Shown here: piece after piece, positions 23,488-34,778 of the stretch | Position numbering within the stretch: position 1 is the first letter of the stretch | How the letters are laid out: each line of letters starts with the position of its first letter | NCBI GenBank assembly: GCA_025531455.1 | Contig: JAMYHL010000122.1 | Span: 1 to 64,000 of the forward strand | Direction: 5' to 3' | Source: Apiotrichum sp. Y4204 | Lineage: Eukaryota; Basidiomycota; Tremellomycetes; Trichosporonales; Trichosporonaceae | DNA length: 64,000 nt | Program-made: the position numbers and the translations under genes | Notes under the pieces: model-generated | Databases searched by the model: none | What the model was told of the DNA's origin: nothing | Seen by the model: the letters and a program-made list of their open reading frames with translations, nothing else

Positions 23488-24380
23488 GCACGTTTTAGAA
23501 CACTTGGTTGGCACGACTGGAGAGAGTTTCTGCCTTTCTCGTTGTGTTTGCATCATTTAGGGGCAGCATGCGGGAGCGACGTTTGGGAATGCCGGTACGG
23601 TCCCCGCATGCACGTAGATGTGTGGACCTTGGCGTCTCGGCGATGTACTTTTGCACACGAAGCGCGCAGCCAGTAGCGAGCAGTGATCAGCGAGCGAAGC
23701 GAGCGGGTCGTGGCCAGACGGTCAGAGAGTAGGATGAGGAAGAGGGAATGACACGAGGAGCAGTGGGCCATAATTGACGCCGAGACTGATCCAACTGACC
23801 ACCAACTGCATTAACTGATCGACAGTGAACGGCACGATGGCGACCAGCCTCATTCCAAGTCCCTTCGTGTCTTGGCTCTCAAAAGCTTGATTGCTCACCA
23901 GCCTCAGTGGCCTTCACATCTCTTCTGAACCCCGCCACCCTTGTGTCCGACGTAGTTCTGCTTTCGAGAAACAAGGCCCGTGTATCAGGGCCTCGGTATA
24001 CCTTCGCCAGGGCGTATGTCCATGTCGTCTCGACGGCCTCAGACTGTATCGTCGGTTCCACCCCGCAGACTTCGATCATCGTTTGCGTCACATATTTCTC
24101 CATTATGCTACAACAATACCACTGCTTTCTTCCAAGTCAACAAATCCACTGGCTGCAGCAGCTTCACCTTGACGCATGCCGCGGGCCTCACCTCGGGAAT
24201 TCAGAACTCGACGGAGTGAATTTGCGCCACGACATGTCGAACAAAAGCTACACCGACCGCCTTCACGTGGCCTGTCGTCATCGGCACAAAACAATCCACA
24301 ACGACATCTGGACGCCTCCAATATAAATAGCAGCCACTGTATCTCCCGCATCTCTCGCACCCCCATCTTTCATCCCACAC
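23488..24380. other. intergenic between uL13 and the alcohol dehydrogenase
   Basis: The interval holds the 3' region of uL13 and the promoter of the alcohol dehydrogenase. I see no coding region with domain support. Confidence 0.5.
24321..24330 (+). promoter_or_regulatory. TATA box for the alcohol dehydrogenase gene
   Basis: The motif ATATAAATAG lies 51-60 bases upstream of the first in-frame ATG (24381), a good match to a core promoter. It implies a short leader and makes either the first or the second ATG usable. Confidence 0.6.
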
Positions 24381-25403
24381 ATGCGCCATACCCTCTCGAG
24401 GATGAGCACAATGTTCGCCATGCAGCTCCGCGCGCACCGCACGCCGCTCGAGCGCGTCACCCTCCCTCTCCCATCCCCATCCGCCGGCGAGGTCCTCCTC
24501 CGCGTCGAGGCCTGCGGGGTATGCCGCACGGACCTGCACGTCATTGACGCCGAGCTGCCCGACCCCGTCCTCCCCATCATCCCCGGACACCAGATCGTCG
24601 GGCGCGTGCAGTCCGTCGGCGCCGGTGTCTCATTGAGCGTCGGACAGCGCGTCGGCGTCCCATGGCTAGGCGCGACGTGCGGCACGTGCGGGTTTTGCAC
24701 GACCCACAAGGCCGAAAACCTCTGCGACCACCCGACATTTACGGGATTCACCCGCGACGGGGGGTTCGCGTCCCATGCCCTCGCGGACGCACACTACACG
24801 TTCCCCCTTCCCGAGGGGGACGCCGCGGCGCTTGCACCCCTCCTCTGCGCGGGCCTCATCGGGTGGCGCTCCCTCGTGAAAGCAGGCGACGGAAGACGGA
24901 TCGGGCTGTACGGTGTCGGCAGCGCGGCGAGTATCCTCATCCAGGTACTTGTCGCCCAGGGACGGGAGGTATATGCGTTTCCCTCGCCCGGAGACGAGGA
25001 GAAGATGGCGTTTGCGCGCCGCCTCGGCGCGACATGGGCCGGGGGGTCGGATGTGCTTCCACCGGTCCCCCTCGACGCGGCCATCATCTTTGCGCCCGCG
25101 GGCCAGCTCGTTCCCGGCGCGCTCAAGGCGGTCCGCAAGGGCGGCCGTGTCGTGTGTGCGGGAATCCACATGAGCGACATTCCGAGTTTTGCGTATGCGG
25201 ATCTCTGGAACGAGCGCGAGATTGTCAGCGTCGCAAACCTTACCCGGGCGGACGGGCTCGAGTTCCTCGCCCTCGCCCCGCAAGTTGGTGTCAAGACCGA
25301 GACAAAGGTCTATGATCTCGAAGAGGTTAATGCCGCGCTGGACGATCTCAGGCATGGTCGCTTCGATGGGAGCGCGGTCGTCGTGCCCCGCCACGACGAG
25401 TAG
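24381..25403 (+). CDS. zinc-dependent medium-chain alcohol dehydrogenase, bacterial AdhA-like, intronless
   Basis: This single exon encodes 340 residues, or 333/327 if translation starts at Met8 or Met14; Met14 aligns best with the usual start of bacterial relatives. Zinc ligands are visible. The catalytic site has Cys45 or Cys48 in CGVCRTDLH and His70 in PGHQIVG, where the family usually has GHE. A structural-zinc cluster of four cysteines lies at 100, 103, 106 and 115. The last spacing is eight residues rather than the usual seven. GLYGVGSAAS near residue 175 is the dinucleotide-binding turn. Blocks such as PLLCAGLIGWRSL, LDAAIIFAPAGQLVP and VCAGIHMSDIPSF are typical of the bacterial AdhA-like branch. 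The enzyme should interconvert alcohols and aldehydes with NAD(P). Lack of introns in an intron-rich neighbourhood and the bacterial-type motifs suggest horizontal origin, which is inference. Confidence 0.93.
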   Translation: MRHTLSRMSTMFAMQLRAHRTPLERVTLPLPSPSAGEVLLRVEACGVCRTDLHVIDAELPDPVLPIIPGHQIVGRVQSVGAGVSLSVGQRVGVPWLGATCGTCGFCTTHKAENLCDHPTFTGFTRDGGFASHALADAHYTFPLPEGDAAALAPLLCAGLIGWRSLVKAGDGRRIGLYGVGSAASILIQVLVAQGREVYAFPSPGDEEKMAFARRLGATWAGGSDVLPPVPLDAAIIFAPAGQLVPGALKAVRKGGRVVCAGIHMSDIPSFAYADLWNEREIVSVANLTRADGLEFLALAPQVGVKTETKVYDLEEVNAALDDLRHGRFDGSAVVVPRHDE

Positions 25404-25871
25404 GTCGTGGATCCGGACTTTGCGCGCCATCCTTTGCCTTTCTTCTTCATTCCGCGAGCCCCATCACGACCCACCGCCAAAGTCATAGACGCCATCTCGA
25501 CGTACCATGTCCATATGCACATCCGCCATACAAGCGGCCGGGGACAGCTAACAGCCACTGACGCCTGAATTTTGATCATCATCCCGCCTGGATCTACCTC
25601 TCACCTCATACCCAGTCTGACGACCCCTCTGTCAACTACGCCGCATACTTTCTGTGGTTTAGGGAGCGGCCAGTGCCAGCGCCCTCTCACCAAACCCACA
25701 AACGCACCCCGATCATCTGCGTCGGTGCTCCGGCGGCCTCGCACCTCGAACATCCCGACCTTCACCGACTGCCCCAAATGCCTGGGCCCCGCTCGGCACC
25801 GACCTCCGCGGCTGCGCACGCCTCCCCCCCGCCTCCGGGCACCGAAAAAGCAACGGCCAAAGGCCGTTTCT
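25404..25871. other. intergenic between alcohol dehydrogenase and tRNA-Gly
   Basis: No coding features are visible. The right end contains the tRNA trailer and its terminator. Confidence 0.5.
25845..25868 (-). terminator. RNA polymerase III terminator and trailer hairpin of tRNA-Gly
   Basis: Reading the minus strand away from the tRNA 3' end, a perfect 7-bp hairpin (AACGGCC, 3-nt loop, GGCCGTT; 25852-25868) precedes a run of five T residues at 25849-25845, the minimal Pol III stop. Confidence 0.7.
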
Positions 25872-25941
25872 ACATCGTAAGGGAGTCGAACCCCTGCCGC
25901 GTCGATGGCAACGACGCATGATACCGTTTCACCAACGATGT
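25872..25941 (-). tRNA. tRNA-Gly, anticodon GCC
   Basis: This is a 70-nt cloverleaf without an intron. The 7-bp acceptor stem ACATCGT/ACGATGT is perfect. The A box TGGTGAAACGG and the B box GGTTCGACTCC match the Pol III consensus exactly. The anticodon arm is CGTCG-TTGCCAT-CGACG with anticodon GCC, which reads GGC and GGU. The T stem has one G-T pair. CCA is not encoded, as expected in a eukaryote. Confidence 0.92.
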
Positions 25942-27483
25942 GTTGATGTTCTGTGTTTTGCGGCCCCGCCGCAGCTAGGGAAGCGTCGCGAGAATAACGG
26001 GATGAAGTGGGATGAGAAGCGGGAGAGAGGAGGAGGGTGCTGAGAGGCGGACTCGTCGGCGTCGTGTCGTGGTGCTGGGAGGTATAGTGGCTTCAGTCGC
26101 GAGAACTTGGGATCTTGACCGCGATGCTAGTTCTGTCGAGAACTCACTGAACATGAGAGCGACGGGGAGAGGGGACGAGGGAGGTGTTGCGCAGGAGGGT
26201 CTGGTTTGGGGTCCGGTAGAGGAGGCACATAAATTTCCGTGGAAACGTCTGTTGACGGGAAAACGCTGCGCAAAAGGAGCATAGAGGTAGAGTCGTGATG
26301 ATCACTGACGGATGGATTCGACTGACGATACCGTACCGCCACAATGCTCTGTCGCTTATCTTGCCGTCGCTAATTAGTGTTCCGCTTCAACTCTTGCAGA
26401 GATTGTGGAAATGTGACCGTTCTTGGGTATTTTTCCATTATTCTTCTTTCCTCTCCTTCTTCATGCACCGTGCTGCCCATCTGACTAGAACACTGACGAC
26501 CTGATGACTCACATTTTGAGCTCCATCATGCCGATCTCGACAAGGAGAACAGTTCTGGGCCCCCTAAGCTTTCGAGCTTTCGATAAACATTTCATGGGTG
26601 TGCTTGTCCGAGCGCTATGTGGGTTGCCGGGATACCAGGCTGTGGGTGCATCTGGCTTATCATTTACCAAAATATCTCGAGGGATTTTTATTCTCTACAG
26701 CCTTGCTCAAGGCTGGCCCGGCACCAGCGCCGCCGAGGGCAAACTACATACTCGAGAGACTGTCGAACTCGCGACAGGAAGAGAACACCCACGACTTCCG
26801 GTACATTGGACTGGGGGCTCATTGCTGTCGTCGTCGCGAGAAGTTCGATCCATAAGGTAAACTACGACGACTGGCGGTACTTATATAATAAACGGTGGGG
26901 CAAAGGACGGCGCGACGGCGCAGGGTGCGACGGAACGAGCGGCGGCGGCCTGCGGAGGGATCATCGTACAACGATTGCCACCATATCCGGCGCGTGAAAC
27001 TGCCCCGATAACGTGGTCTCCATAATTTTCATTGTGCTGTTCAATGAAAGAGCCCGGCCGCAATCCCCCACCATTCTCCCATTCTTCTCCATGCCCGGGT
27101 GTCCAGACGCGGGGGAGGACCAGAAGTTGGGCGGTCGTTAGCAGCTGTCAACGGGTTTCTGGCGACCGGATGATGCGAGGCCAGTCCTCTCGTTTTATGC
27201 CCTTGTAGAGCTTGGCCCAAGACTACCTCCAGAACAACTGTGTAGAGGGAATAACTGCGTAGAGGTATGAAAAAGGTTGAGCAGTTCGAGAGAGACAGAA
27301 CAAGAAAAGTTGGCAGTGCCACAAAACTCGTCTAACCCCTTATCCGGCCATATCCGGCCAACTTCGCATTTCGGCCACCGTCTCGTCCGACGCATTCCAC
27401 CTACTCCACTCTGAACTCAGACTTTATCAACATCAACATTCGACATTGACAAGAACATTTCTCTCCCCCCCGACACACACGCA
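25942..27483. other. intergenic, no supported gene
   Basis: Short open frames occur on both strands (for example 26598-26855 on the plus strand, 85 codons), but none has a recognisable domain, and the region is dense in stops in all frames. The last 100 bases are the promoter/leader of the phosphatase gene. Confidence 0.45.
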
Positions 27484-28539
27484 ATGCTCGAGTACATCTA
27501 CATCTGCCGACATGGCTTCCGGTACGTCTCCCCTTGCTTCCCCCGCTCACAGAAGCACGTCCAATGCGACAGAGTACACGCCCACCGGCATCCGCCTCGA
27601 CCACCCGCTAACTGTGTACGGGCACGAGCAGGCGCGCGATCTCGGCGCGTACCTCTCAAACCCCGAGGTGACAGCCCCCCACCCCGTTCCGGAACTCATT
27701 GTGTCCTCGCCGTTTTTCCGGTGCGTCGCGACCGCGGCGCCGACGGCCCGCGCACTGAATCTCCCCATCGCGATCGACCACGGTGTAGCGGAATGGTACC
27801 CCCCAGCGCTGGAGGGTACGGGCTTGCACCCGCGCCCGGCGCGGGGCGGGCCAGCCGACATTGTGCCCTTCTTTCCCGACCTCCCCATTAACATGGACTA
27901 CGCATCCACCGTCTTCCCCTCGCGCAAGGGCGAGAGCATGCCGGACCTGTACAACCGCATCGACACGTTTGTGGACGCGTGGATCGGCCGGATGGATGCT
28001 GCCGGGGTACGCACCGCCGTGATCTTTGCGCACGCGGCCACGGTCATTACCCTCGGGCGCGCGCTCACCGGCGACCGCCACCGCGACTTTACCGCCGGGT
28101 GCGCGACCACCAGCCTGTACCGCCGCCGCGGGGCGGGGCGCATCGCCGGCTGGGAATGCGTGTATACCGGAAAGGCGGACTATATGCCTGGCGGCGTGGA
28201 GCGGGACTGGGACGTGAGTACGAGATGGGTGGGGAGCATGGGCCAGAGCGCGAGAGTGTGGCGGATCGCCGTTTTGGCTAATAGCCATCCGTTGGCAACA
28301 CTCCACAAATCAATCCCTCACGCATCCCACGTCAGCCACGGTACTAACATCAGTTCGGCCAGGTCGAGCTCCCGAACGGCGAGGTCGTACCCGACGAGGG
28401 CGACTATGAACCGCACACGCAGGCGGACCTGCTCCCCGTGGGCCTGGCAGCGGGCATGGAACAGTATCAGAGTCCCGGGTTCGAGGCGAAGCACAAGCTG
28501 CCGCTACCGCCGCGGCCGCGCGACCGGGGACGGCTGTGA
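27484..28539 (+). CDS. histidine phosphatase superfamily protein, Tfc7/YNL108C-like
   Basis: Exons 27484-27521, 27553-28213 and 28354-28539 give 294 residues; the introns are 31 and 140 nt. The protein opens MLEYIYICRHGFRS, with the catalytic RHG motif at residues 9-11. The family features PLTVYGHEQARDLGAYL and IVSSPFFRCVATAAPTARAL follow. Glu-Trp-Tyr near residue 100 and the second catalytic histidine in FAHAATVITLGRALTG near residue 172 complete the phosphoglycerate-mutase fold. This arrangement is closest to yeast YNL108C and the N-terminal domain of Tfc7, the tau55 subunit of RNA polymerase III factor TFIIIC. The chain lacks a tau55-length C-terminal extension, although it has an extra 60-residue tail with VELPNGEVVPDEGDYEPH. 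It may be a TFIIIC subunit or a stand-alone phosphatase. The 31-nt first intron is among the shortest in the window. Confidence 0.85.
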
Positions 28540-30566
28540 TGGGACGGGATACGTGGGTACATCGTGCTAGAATTCGTAGAGCGGAGAATTCGTAGAGCGG
28601 AGAGTGGGGGACGGGCATCGCCCAGCAGTCGTACATTAGGGCTTTGGAGGTTGTACATTTGTGTTTCATCGACGCGTGTTCCAGCCATGAACGCGATCGC
28701 AGCGGGCAGATTTTGGCAGATCGCACCCAAGCGTCAGGAAGGAGTCGAACACGAGCAGTGCATTGCGATCTGTTCAACCTGCACGTGCAGTGTGGATATG
28801 GGAGCACGCAGAACTGCTTCCTGCAAGCCTTCCGCCACCTGGCCACCTGTGCCCCATCGGAAGTGCCCCTCTGACGCAGTGCTGTCAGCGACGAGCGCCA
28901 GTGCAGCGCCAGTGCAGACGCCGATCTCGTCCCGGATCTTCTCCAGATACGCTTCGCGACAGCGGGGCAGTAAGAGGAGCCGAGCTTCCGGATGCCGCAT
29001 GGCATGTTCGTTTCAGTGCCACACGTCGCGGACGCCTCCCTCATGGCCGGGTGTGAGGCGCCCAGCAGGCGTCGGTGGCAAAGTCGGTGGAAGCCTGCAA
29101 CTCACACATCGGTGGAGCCCAGAAGCCTAGAAGGCCTCGGACCGCAGGTTCCGCTAGTAAAGTACAGTCTGTTCGCGAGATCAAGATCTGTTACTCCATC
29201 GGCGGGAATAAAGTGTAACTGTAGGAACTCTCTCCAGAGTATGCCCGCTCGCCCGGCCGCGAGATGGTAAACCTTATTACTTCCACCGGGGGCACTAACG
29301 AGCTTCTAAATCATCTTCGTCCGCAGCTGCAGCGGCAGCCGCTCTCAGCCGTCACTAGGCGCTCCGCGGCAGATAACGTTAACGAACGACGGCCGCAGAT
29401 CCACAAACCTTGTCTGCGGAGGTGGACTCGGGGAACGGGGCTGGGCATGGTCTTTTTTGTTGGGCGAGGTCGGGCATTCCGGTCGGGCACGGTATGCGGA
29501 CGACGGGCATGTACAAGGAATCCGCACCCGGCACCTGTTATTCCTTCTGTCGTGCGCGCGTACGCGCCTGCTCCGCGACGCGTTAGTTTACCCCACAACA
29601 CCCCACATGGAGTGCGCAGAGTGCCAAGTTTCGCGTTGGGAGTACGCAGTGCGAAGATCGACATAATAACGCTCCTGATAACTCGCACTCACAAGTAGGC
29701 TGAGCTTGGCCGTAGCCGCTCCACTTGTCACCCACGCCGCCGGCCGAACGCCGCACCGGGAGCGGGAGCGGGATCCGGCCTCCGTACTCGGCGGCATGCT
29801 CTGAACGTTATGCTCGCAGGGGATGAGCACGCGCAGCGCTCAGCTAGGCCCGGGAACCCTGCCTAGAATGCCCAGAATACCCATAACATGTCCAGGTGAA
29901 CGGGTTACAGAGTGTTACGTGTTGCATGTTGCACGTTGCCCGGCCAGTCTCGGGAGAGGGATTGGGGCCTCGGGGGTCGAGAATGACGGCGGGCGGGGGA
30001 AAAGACACATTGGACGGATTAGGTCATTTCGGGTCTCCGGAGTCTTCGGCGAGGGGCAGGGCATTTTCTTGTTCTTGATCTTGCTGTTTTTTGTTCTGGG
30101 GCGAATACTTGTTCTTGTGCTTGCGCTAAGCCGGCTCCGGGTCGACTCCGGGACTCGCGGCGTCTCCGGCATAAGACGGCTAGACGGACGACATCCCGCC
30201 GGAGCGGTCATCGTCCCACAATGCTGCTTACCACTTGCGATCCTGACTCTTACATGACACACGGCATGGCGTATGATGGATCTTGCCCGCGTCCCATGTG
30301 TCCACCCACGCGCGCAGCGATGAAACTTGGAAACAGCATTATGCATCCCGACCAGGCCCTCGGGGCCGGAGAGTTGCCCAAGACGCACCGTCTCTAGATG
30401 AGCAGTGTGCACTCCGGAAGATGTAATCTGCGGTTGTTGAGGCCGTTCTCGATCTCACGGCCGCGGTTGTGGCACCTCTGCACCGTTGAGTAGCCGTCCG
30501 TAGCAGATAACCTGACACATCAGTCGTGGTATTTGACGTCGTTCATGTTGTTACTTCCATATCCGT

Positions 30567-30583
30567 GGGGGGGGGGGGGGGGG
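30567..30583. repeat. poly-G tract, 17 bases
   Basis: This is an uninterrupted run of 17 G residues in intergenic DNA. Exact length may be uncertain because homopolymers are error-prone in sequencing. Confidence 0.9.
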
Positions 30584-31676
30584 CGTGCGACGCGTCCTGT
30601 ACATGCGGACCCTAGGACTAACGTCAGCCTGCAGCCACGATCGGAAGCCGACGCCCTGCGCCCAGTCTCTAGCTCCGTCGCGTCCGGAGCGGCGTACCAC
30701 CACGCGAGTCCACAACCTCCTACCTAGCCAAGCTTGTACAGCAGCTCTTGGCAGTGTCGGCCAGAACACACGAGCACGCGGTCGCGAGCGCGCCATCGCG
30801 CATCCCATCGCTTGAGAGAGATGATCTCCAAAGGGTTATTATCCCCATCCCGTCCCAAGCGAGAGGGTCAGGAGCGAATAACGAAATCAAAAAACAGTGT
30901 ACAGGACCCAGCAGAGGGGGCCCGTTTACGTGCGCTGCAGGCCGGGCCAGAGCCGGAGCCGGAGCCGGAGACTCACGAACTCGTGCACTTGCCACACCTG
31001 CAGCTTGCGGCCGATGACGAGACGCGAGACCGGATCGAGGACCGCCGGCCGCTCGATCGTTAAGGACAAGTGCAGGACTACATTCCGCCATCCGCCACCC
31101 CGGTCTCGGCCAGTGAATGCGATGTGTGTTCTCGGCGCCTTCGCAGCACGCGGTCGCCTGCGCACTGTCCTCGCGCACTGGCCTGTTGCCGCCCCGGCAC
31201 GACCGGCACCCGGCATGGCCGGCAGAAGCACACGAAGCACACGAGTAGCCAAGTGGTCAAGTGGCGTTCTTTTCCTCGATAGTCTCGATAGTGGTGGCGC
31301 TGAGCGGGTCAGCTGGCTGCTGCTGTCTGTGCTCAATCGCTGCATTCCATGGCTGGTCGCGCCACCGGCGCCCGCAGCTGGCAACTGACCATGTCAAAGA
31401 CATGGATCTCCATGCCCCCTTGCCCCCTTTCGGACTCTCCGACGTGGTCTCCTCACAGCCGGGTGGCACGGGGCCTTGGAACCATCTTGGAACCACAACC
31501 ACTGTCCTGGTGACGCTGTCCCTCAGTCCCATTGTTACGGCGCGACCGACACGCAGCGTAAGCAGTAACTGGACAACAGCCAGTCCGGTAAGGGCGGACG
31601 ACACTTGAGACGCCCGACACGATCACACCTGACACAGCGAGGGGGTGTGACATTGCCTGGATCCGATCCAGAAGGA

Positions 31677-31718
31677 GAGCCACGAGCCACGGGCCACGAG
31701 CCACGGGCCACGAGCCAC
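31677..31718. repeat. 7-bp minisatellite (GRGCCAC x 6)
   Basis: Six consecutive heptamers read GAGCCAC or GGGCCAC, alternating over the last five units. The same GCCACG core appears in the intronic 13-bp minisatellite of the transporter gene. Confidence 0.85.
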
Positions 31719-34072
31719 GAGGCCCCCTATGCATCGGAAGTGCTTGCGCGCTTGTGGTTGCTTGGGAGCTTGCCTACCAAGGTCTGTATTTTGTTCTGCG
31801 GCACTGTGCCTCGGATCCTAGATATGCTCCGGGTTTACAGGAGCCACCGTCGGAATCAAGGTTCTGTCAGGATCCACGACGCCTGTTGTCTACCCGGAAA
31901 TCTCGGGAATATCAGCCTAAACGACAGCCAGGAGAGAGAGAGAGCCATTAGTAGCCACACTTCCGATACATGCCGCTTTCTTGTGCTCATGTGCTTGCGT
32001 CCTCTGCGCTTGTGCCGTGTCCGAGTACCAGAGTGCCAGGAGCTGGGAATCCGACCAACCTAATCCGCGACAGCTCCGAGGCACGCAGTCGGAGCCTCGC
32101 AGTGGGAAAGCCAGTTTCACCGACCTTCCACACCTGGTGACGCTATCCCCCGCATCATTGCTTCTCAGTGCCGCGCAGCATTCTCACAAAGCGGTATATG
32201 CTCTTCGGACTCGGGTCCAGAATAGATAAAGCCAAGCATGGCGAGGAGACTATCATGATACATAAGCAAAAGGGAGAGAAAAGGAAACGAGCGAGGCGAG
32301 AAGATAAAATGTAACCCAAATACGCATAGCAACCCGGATTTCCCGGAAACTGTGCTTCGTCGGGCTACGAGAAAGCTACAAAGTTACAATGTAACCCCTC
32401 TGCGGAGACGGAGCGGGCAGGAAATGACTACGCGGGGTGCTGTCATATCTCGGCAGCCTTTCCAGACCTAAACCCTCTTTGGACCACTAGGCTGCTGTTT
32501 GGAGTATTGACAGTGACAGCATACACCCCCAGCCCAATGTTCTCCATCCAGAAGCGCACCAGAGTATATCCAGGATCCAGGAGTCATCCAGGAGCCAGGA
32601 GCCAGTTGCCAGGAGCAAGGAGCATGAATCCTGTCATTTTGTCATCCTGTCGATCGGTCCGAGCGTATGGAGCATGTGGATGCCCCGTCGGGGTAAATCA
32701 TCTTTTTCGGCGTCGTTACCATTACCTTTGTACCCCACACAATCCATGCCATCTTCTGTCTGTGCGCAGTGCACGGAGGGCATCGAGGACAACAATGGGT
32801 GCATCTCTGCCCAACAGGGGTGTAATGTACAAACACATACAACAATGCCAACCCTTCAAGTGGGCGGAGCATCAGCAGGTCGTAGCCGCGGCTGCGTGCC
32901 GTTGGGGTTCCGCCTCTTCCGTCTTTTCCGTGACATGCTTATCGTAGTACATAGCGCAGAGCTGGCCGTAGGCGCGTCGTCACCGAGGGTTGGGCGTCCT
33001 GGATGCTGGATGATATGGGCTCTGCGCGCTGCAAATAGCAAGCAAAGCTGCCACAATAGGAGCTGTAAGCGCTGTAAGAAGGCCAAGAGCTCCCTGCATC
33101 TGGGCATCTAGCCATCGAGGGGAACAGAAGATGCGGATTATGCGATTCCGTCACTACAGTTCCCCAATGGTCACGGCCATGGCCCCACTTCCTATACCCC
33201 CTGGCATTGTTTCCTGCACCTGCTTCTGAATCTGTGTCGTGAATCACGTATGGTCTGTATTGCAGCTTCCGGCGAGTCCGGAGAGTCACCACGGGCACCG
33301 GGCTGCACCCGGGAGCGCGACAGGATAAGCTCCGGGTCACATGAATGTACGCCCTGTGCGCCGCAGTCTGCTGTTAGCGGCCGTTATCGTCGGGGTCGGG
33401 GTGTGGGGTGCGCGGGGTGCGCTGATGAGAACGAGGGCTTGTTAATTAGTCATGAGTGGCCGAGTCCAGGTGGCCAAGTCCCGTGTGCCAAGTGGCAAAG
33501 TGGCATGCCAGTGGCCGACGGTGTGGCTCATCTCATGGATCATGGGATCAAGGATCATATCGTGGGCCACGGGGACAACAGGTCTAGGAGTCCAGGGAGT
33601 GCGGGGGAGGAGAGATACACGGGGTGGCGTTATCCACATGTGGACATGCGACTCATGGCGGATGGCGCGACATACATTGCTTCTTGCGCGATAAGCACTC
33701 GCACGATATTGCGATCCGCAGTGGCGGCACGGTCGGCAGCTGGCGTGCATGGCTTGCAGACGGCGTTCTCAGGTTCAGAACGGCGACCACAGTAGAGACC
33801 AGCGACTGCTCGTGGCCTCAGGACGCCGTCGGCTCCCTGTCGTATGAGCTCAAACAGAGCCAAACCCAGCAACAGGCGTCACAATCTGGTACAGTACCAA
33901 AGTTGGACACAGGCCCCACGAGGGGCAGGTCTGGATGGTTGGGGACTGGGTCACCCGCATTCACCGGAAACTCGCCGGACGGATAGAATGATCTCTCGCT
34001 CGTCTCGTCTCGTCAGTCTCGCTGCTCTCGTTTTTGCCATTCGTCTTTCTGGCCGACGTGCCTTGGCACTGA

Positions 34073-34096
34073 TTTTTTTTTTTTTTTTTTTTTTTT
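34073..34096. repeat. poly-T tract, 24 bases
   Basis: This is an uninterrupted run of 24 T followed by A/T-rich sequence to about 34130, the most AT-rich spot of the region. It could be a nucleosome-depleting element or the poly(A) relic of a retroposed sequence in antisense; nothing else supports the latter. Confidence 0.85.
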
Positions 34097-34210
34097 GAAT
34101 TTGATTTTTACTTTATTTTATTTTATTTTTGCTGGGTTTTCCTTGTTTCCGTTTATTATTATTTTTTGCTCTCTCCTCTTGCCGTTCTGACATTCTCGCG
34201 TTCCCGAGCG

Positions 34211-34444
34211 ATGGCCGCGGACCTGGCGGACCTGATCAGTTGGCTCTGGCTCTGGCTCTTTGGCTTCGTGGCTCTGGCTCTGTTCGCGTGCCGCACGCGA
34301 CCGGGGGGCACACCGCGGTGCGCGGCGCAGAGCGAGATGAGAGATCCCTGGACGGCGAAGCGGGCCACGGGGCCACGGGAGAAGAGGAGGAACAGGACGA
34401 GTTTGTGGAGTTTTGTTGACCGATCCGACCTGTCCTTGTCCTGA
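34211..34444 (+). CDS. possible small membrane protein (uncertain)
   Basis: This open frame of 77 codons starts MAADLADLISWLWLWLFG and contains one strongly hydrophobic, Trp/Leu-rich segment at residues 8-27, followed by a basic hydrophilic tail. The hydrophobic part is encoded by a GGCTCT repeat, so chance is a serious alternative. There is no homology I recognise. It precedes the F-box-like gene by 334 bases on the same strand and could be part of its leader. Confidence 0.15.
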   Translation: MAADLADLISWLWLWLFGFVALALFACRTRPGGTPRCAAQSEMRDPWTAKRATGPREKRRNRTSLWSFVDRSDLSLS

Positions 34445-34778
34445 GTTCACGTCGCCTGCCTTTCAGGCCTTTCTTTGCCCGCAGATGCCGCGGTGTGCGG
34501 GGAGAGCGGAGAGGCAGCGATCCGATATCAGTACATGTACAGCAAGAGGATAAAAAGTAACAAGCGAGCCCCGCCATCACAGCCGTGAGACCCCAGCGCC
34601 ACCCGTTTCTTCAGAAACAAGCAACGCAAGCAGCAAAGCACTGCAAAGCACTGCAGACCAAAGCAGACGAGCACCAGGTCCACCGCCTCTGCCTGCAACT
34701 TGGCCCCTTTATCACTGTCCCGGAGGTTGTTGCAAGTAACCAAGTGACACTCCCACATTGCCGCCCTCCACATCAACG

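Larger units (their letters stand above)
28540..34757. other. 6.2-kb gene-poor region
   Basis: This is the largest interval without a supported gene. All frames are broken by frequent stops, and the longer open frames (up to 188 codons) are low-complexity or lack ATG starts. It contains a 17-base G run (30567-30583), a 7-bp minisatellite (31677-31718), several CCAGGAG/CCAAGTGG-type degenerate repeats (32565-32630 and 33455-33520), a 24-base T run (34073-34096) and a GGCTCT-repeat at 34242-34282. I see no transposase, reverse transcriptase or terminal repeats. The right end is the promoter of the F-box-like gene. Confidence 0.5.

Noticed and set aside
28720..28780. B box-like TGTTCGACTCC on the minus strand
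   Set aside because: No A box at the correct spacing and no cloverleaf.
31261..31608. 115-codon frame with a signal-peptide-like start
   Set aside because: The frame lacks an ATG at its start, and the hydrophobic part is low-complexity.
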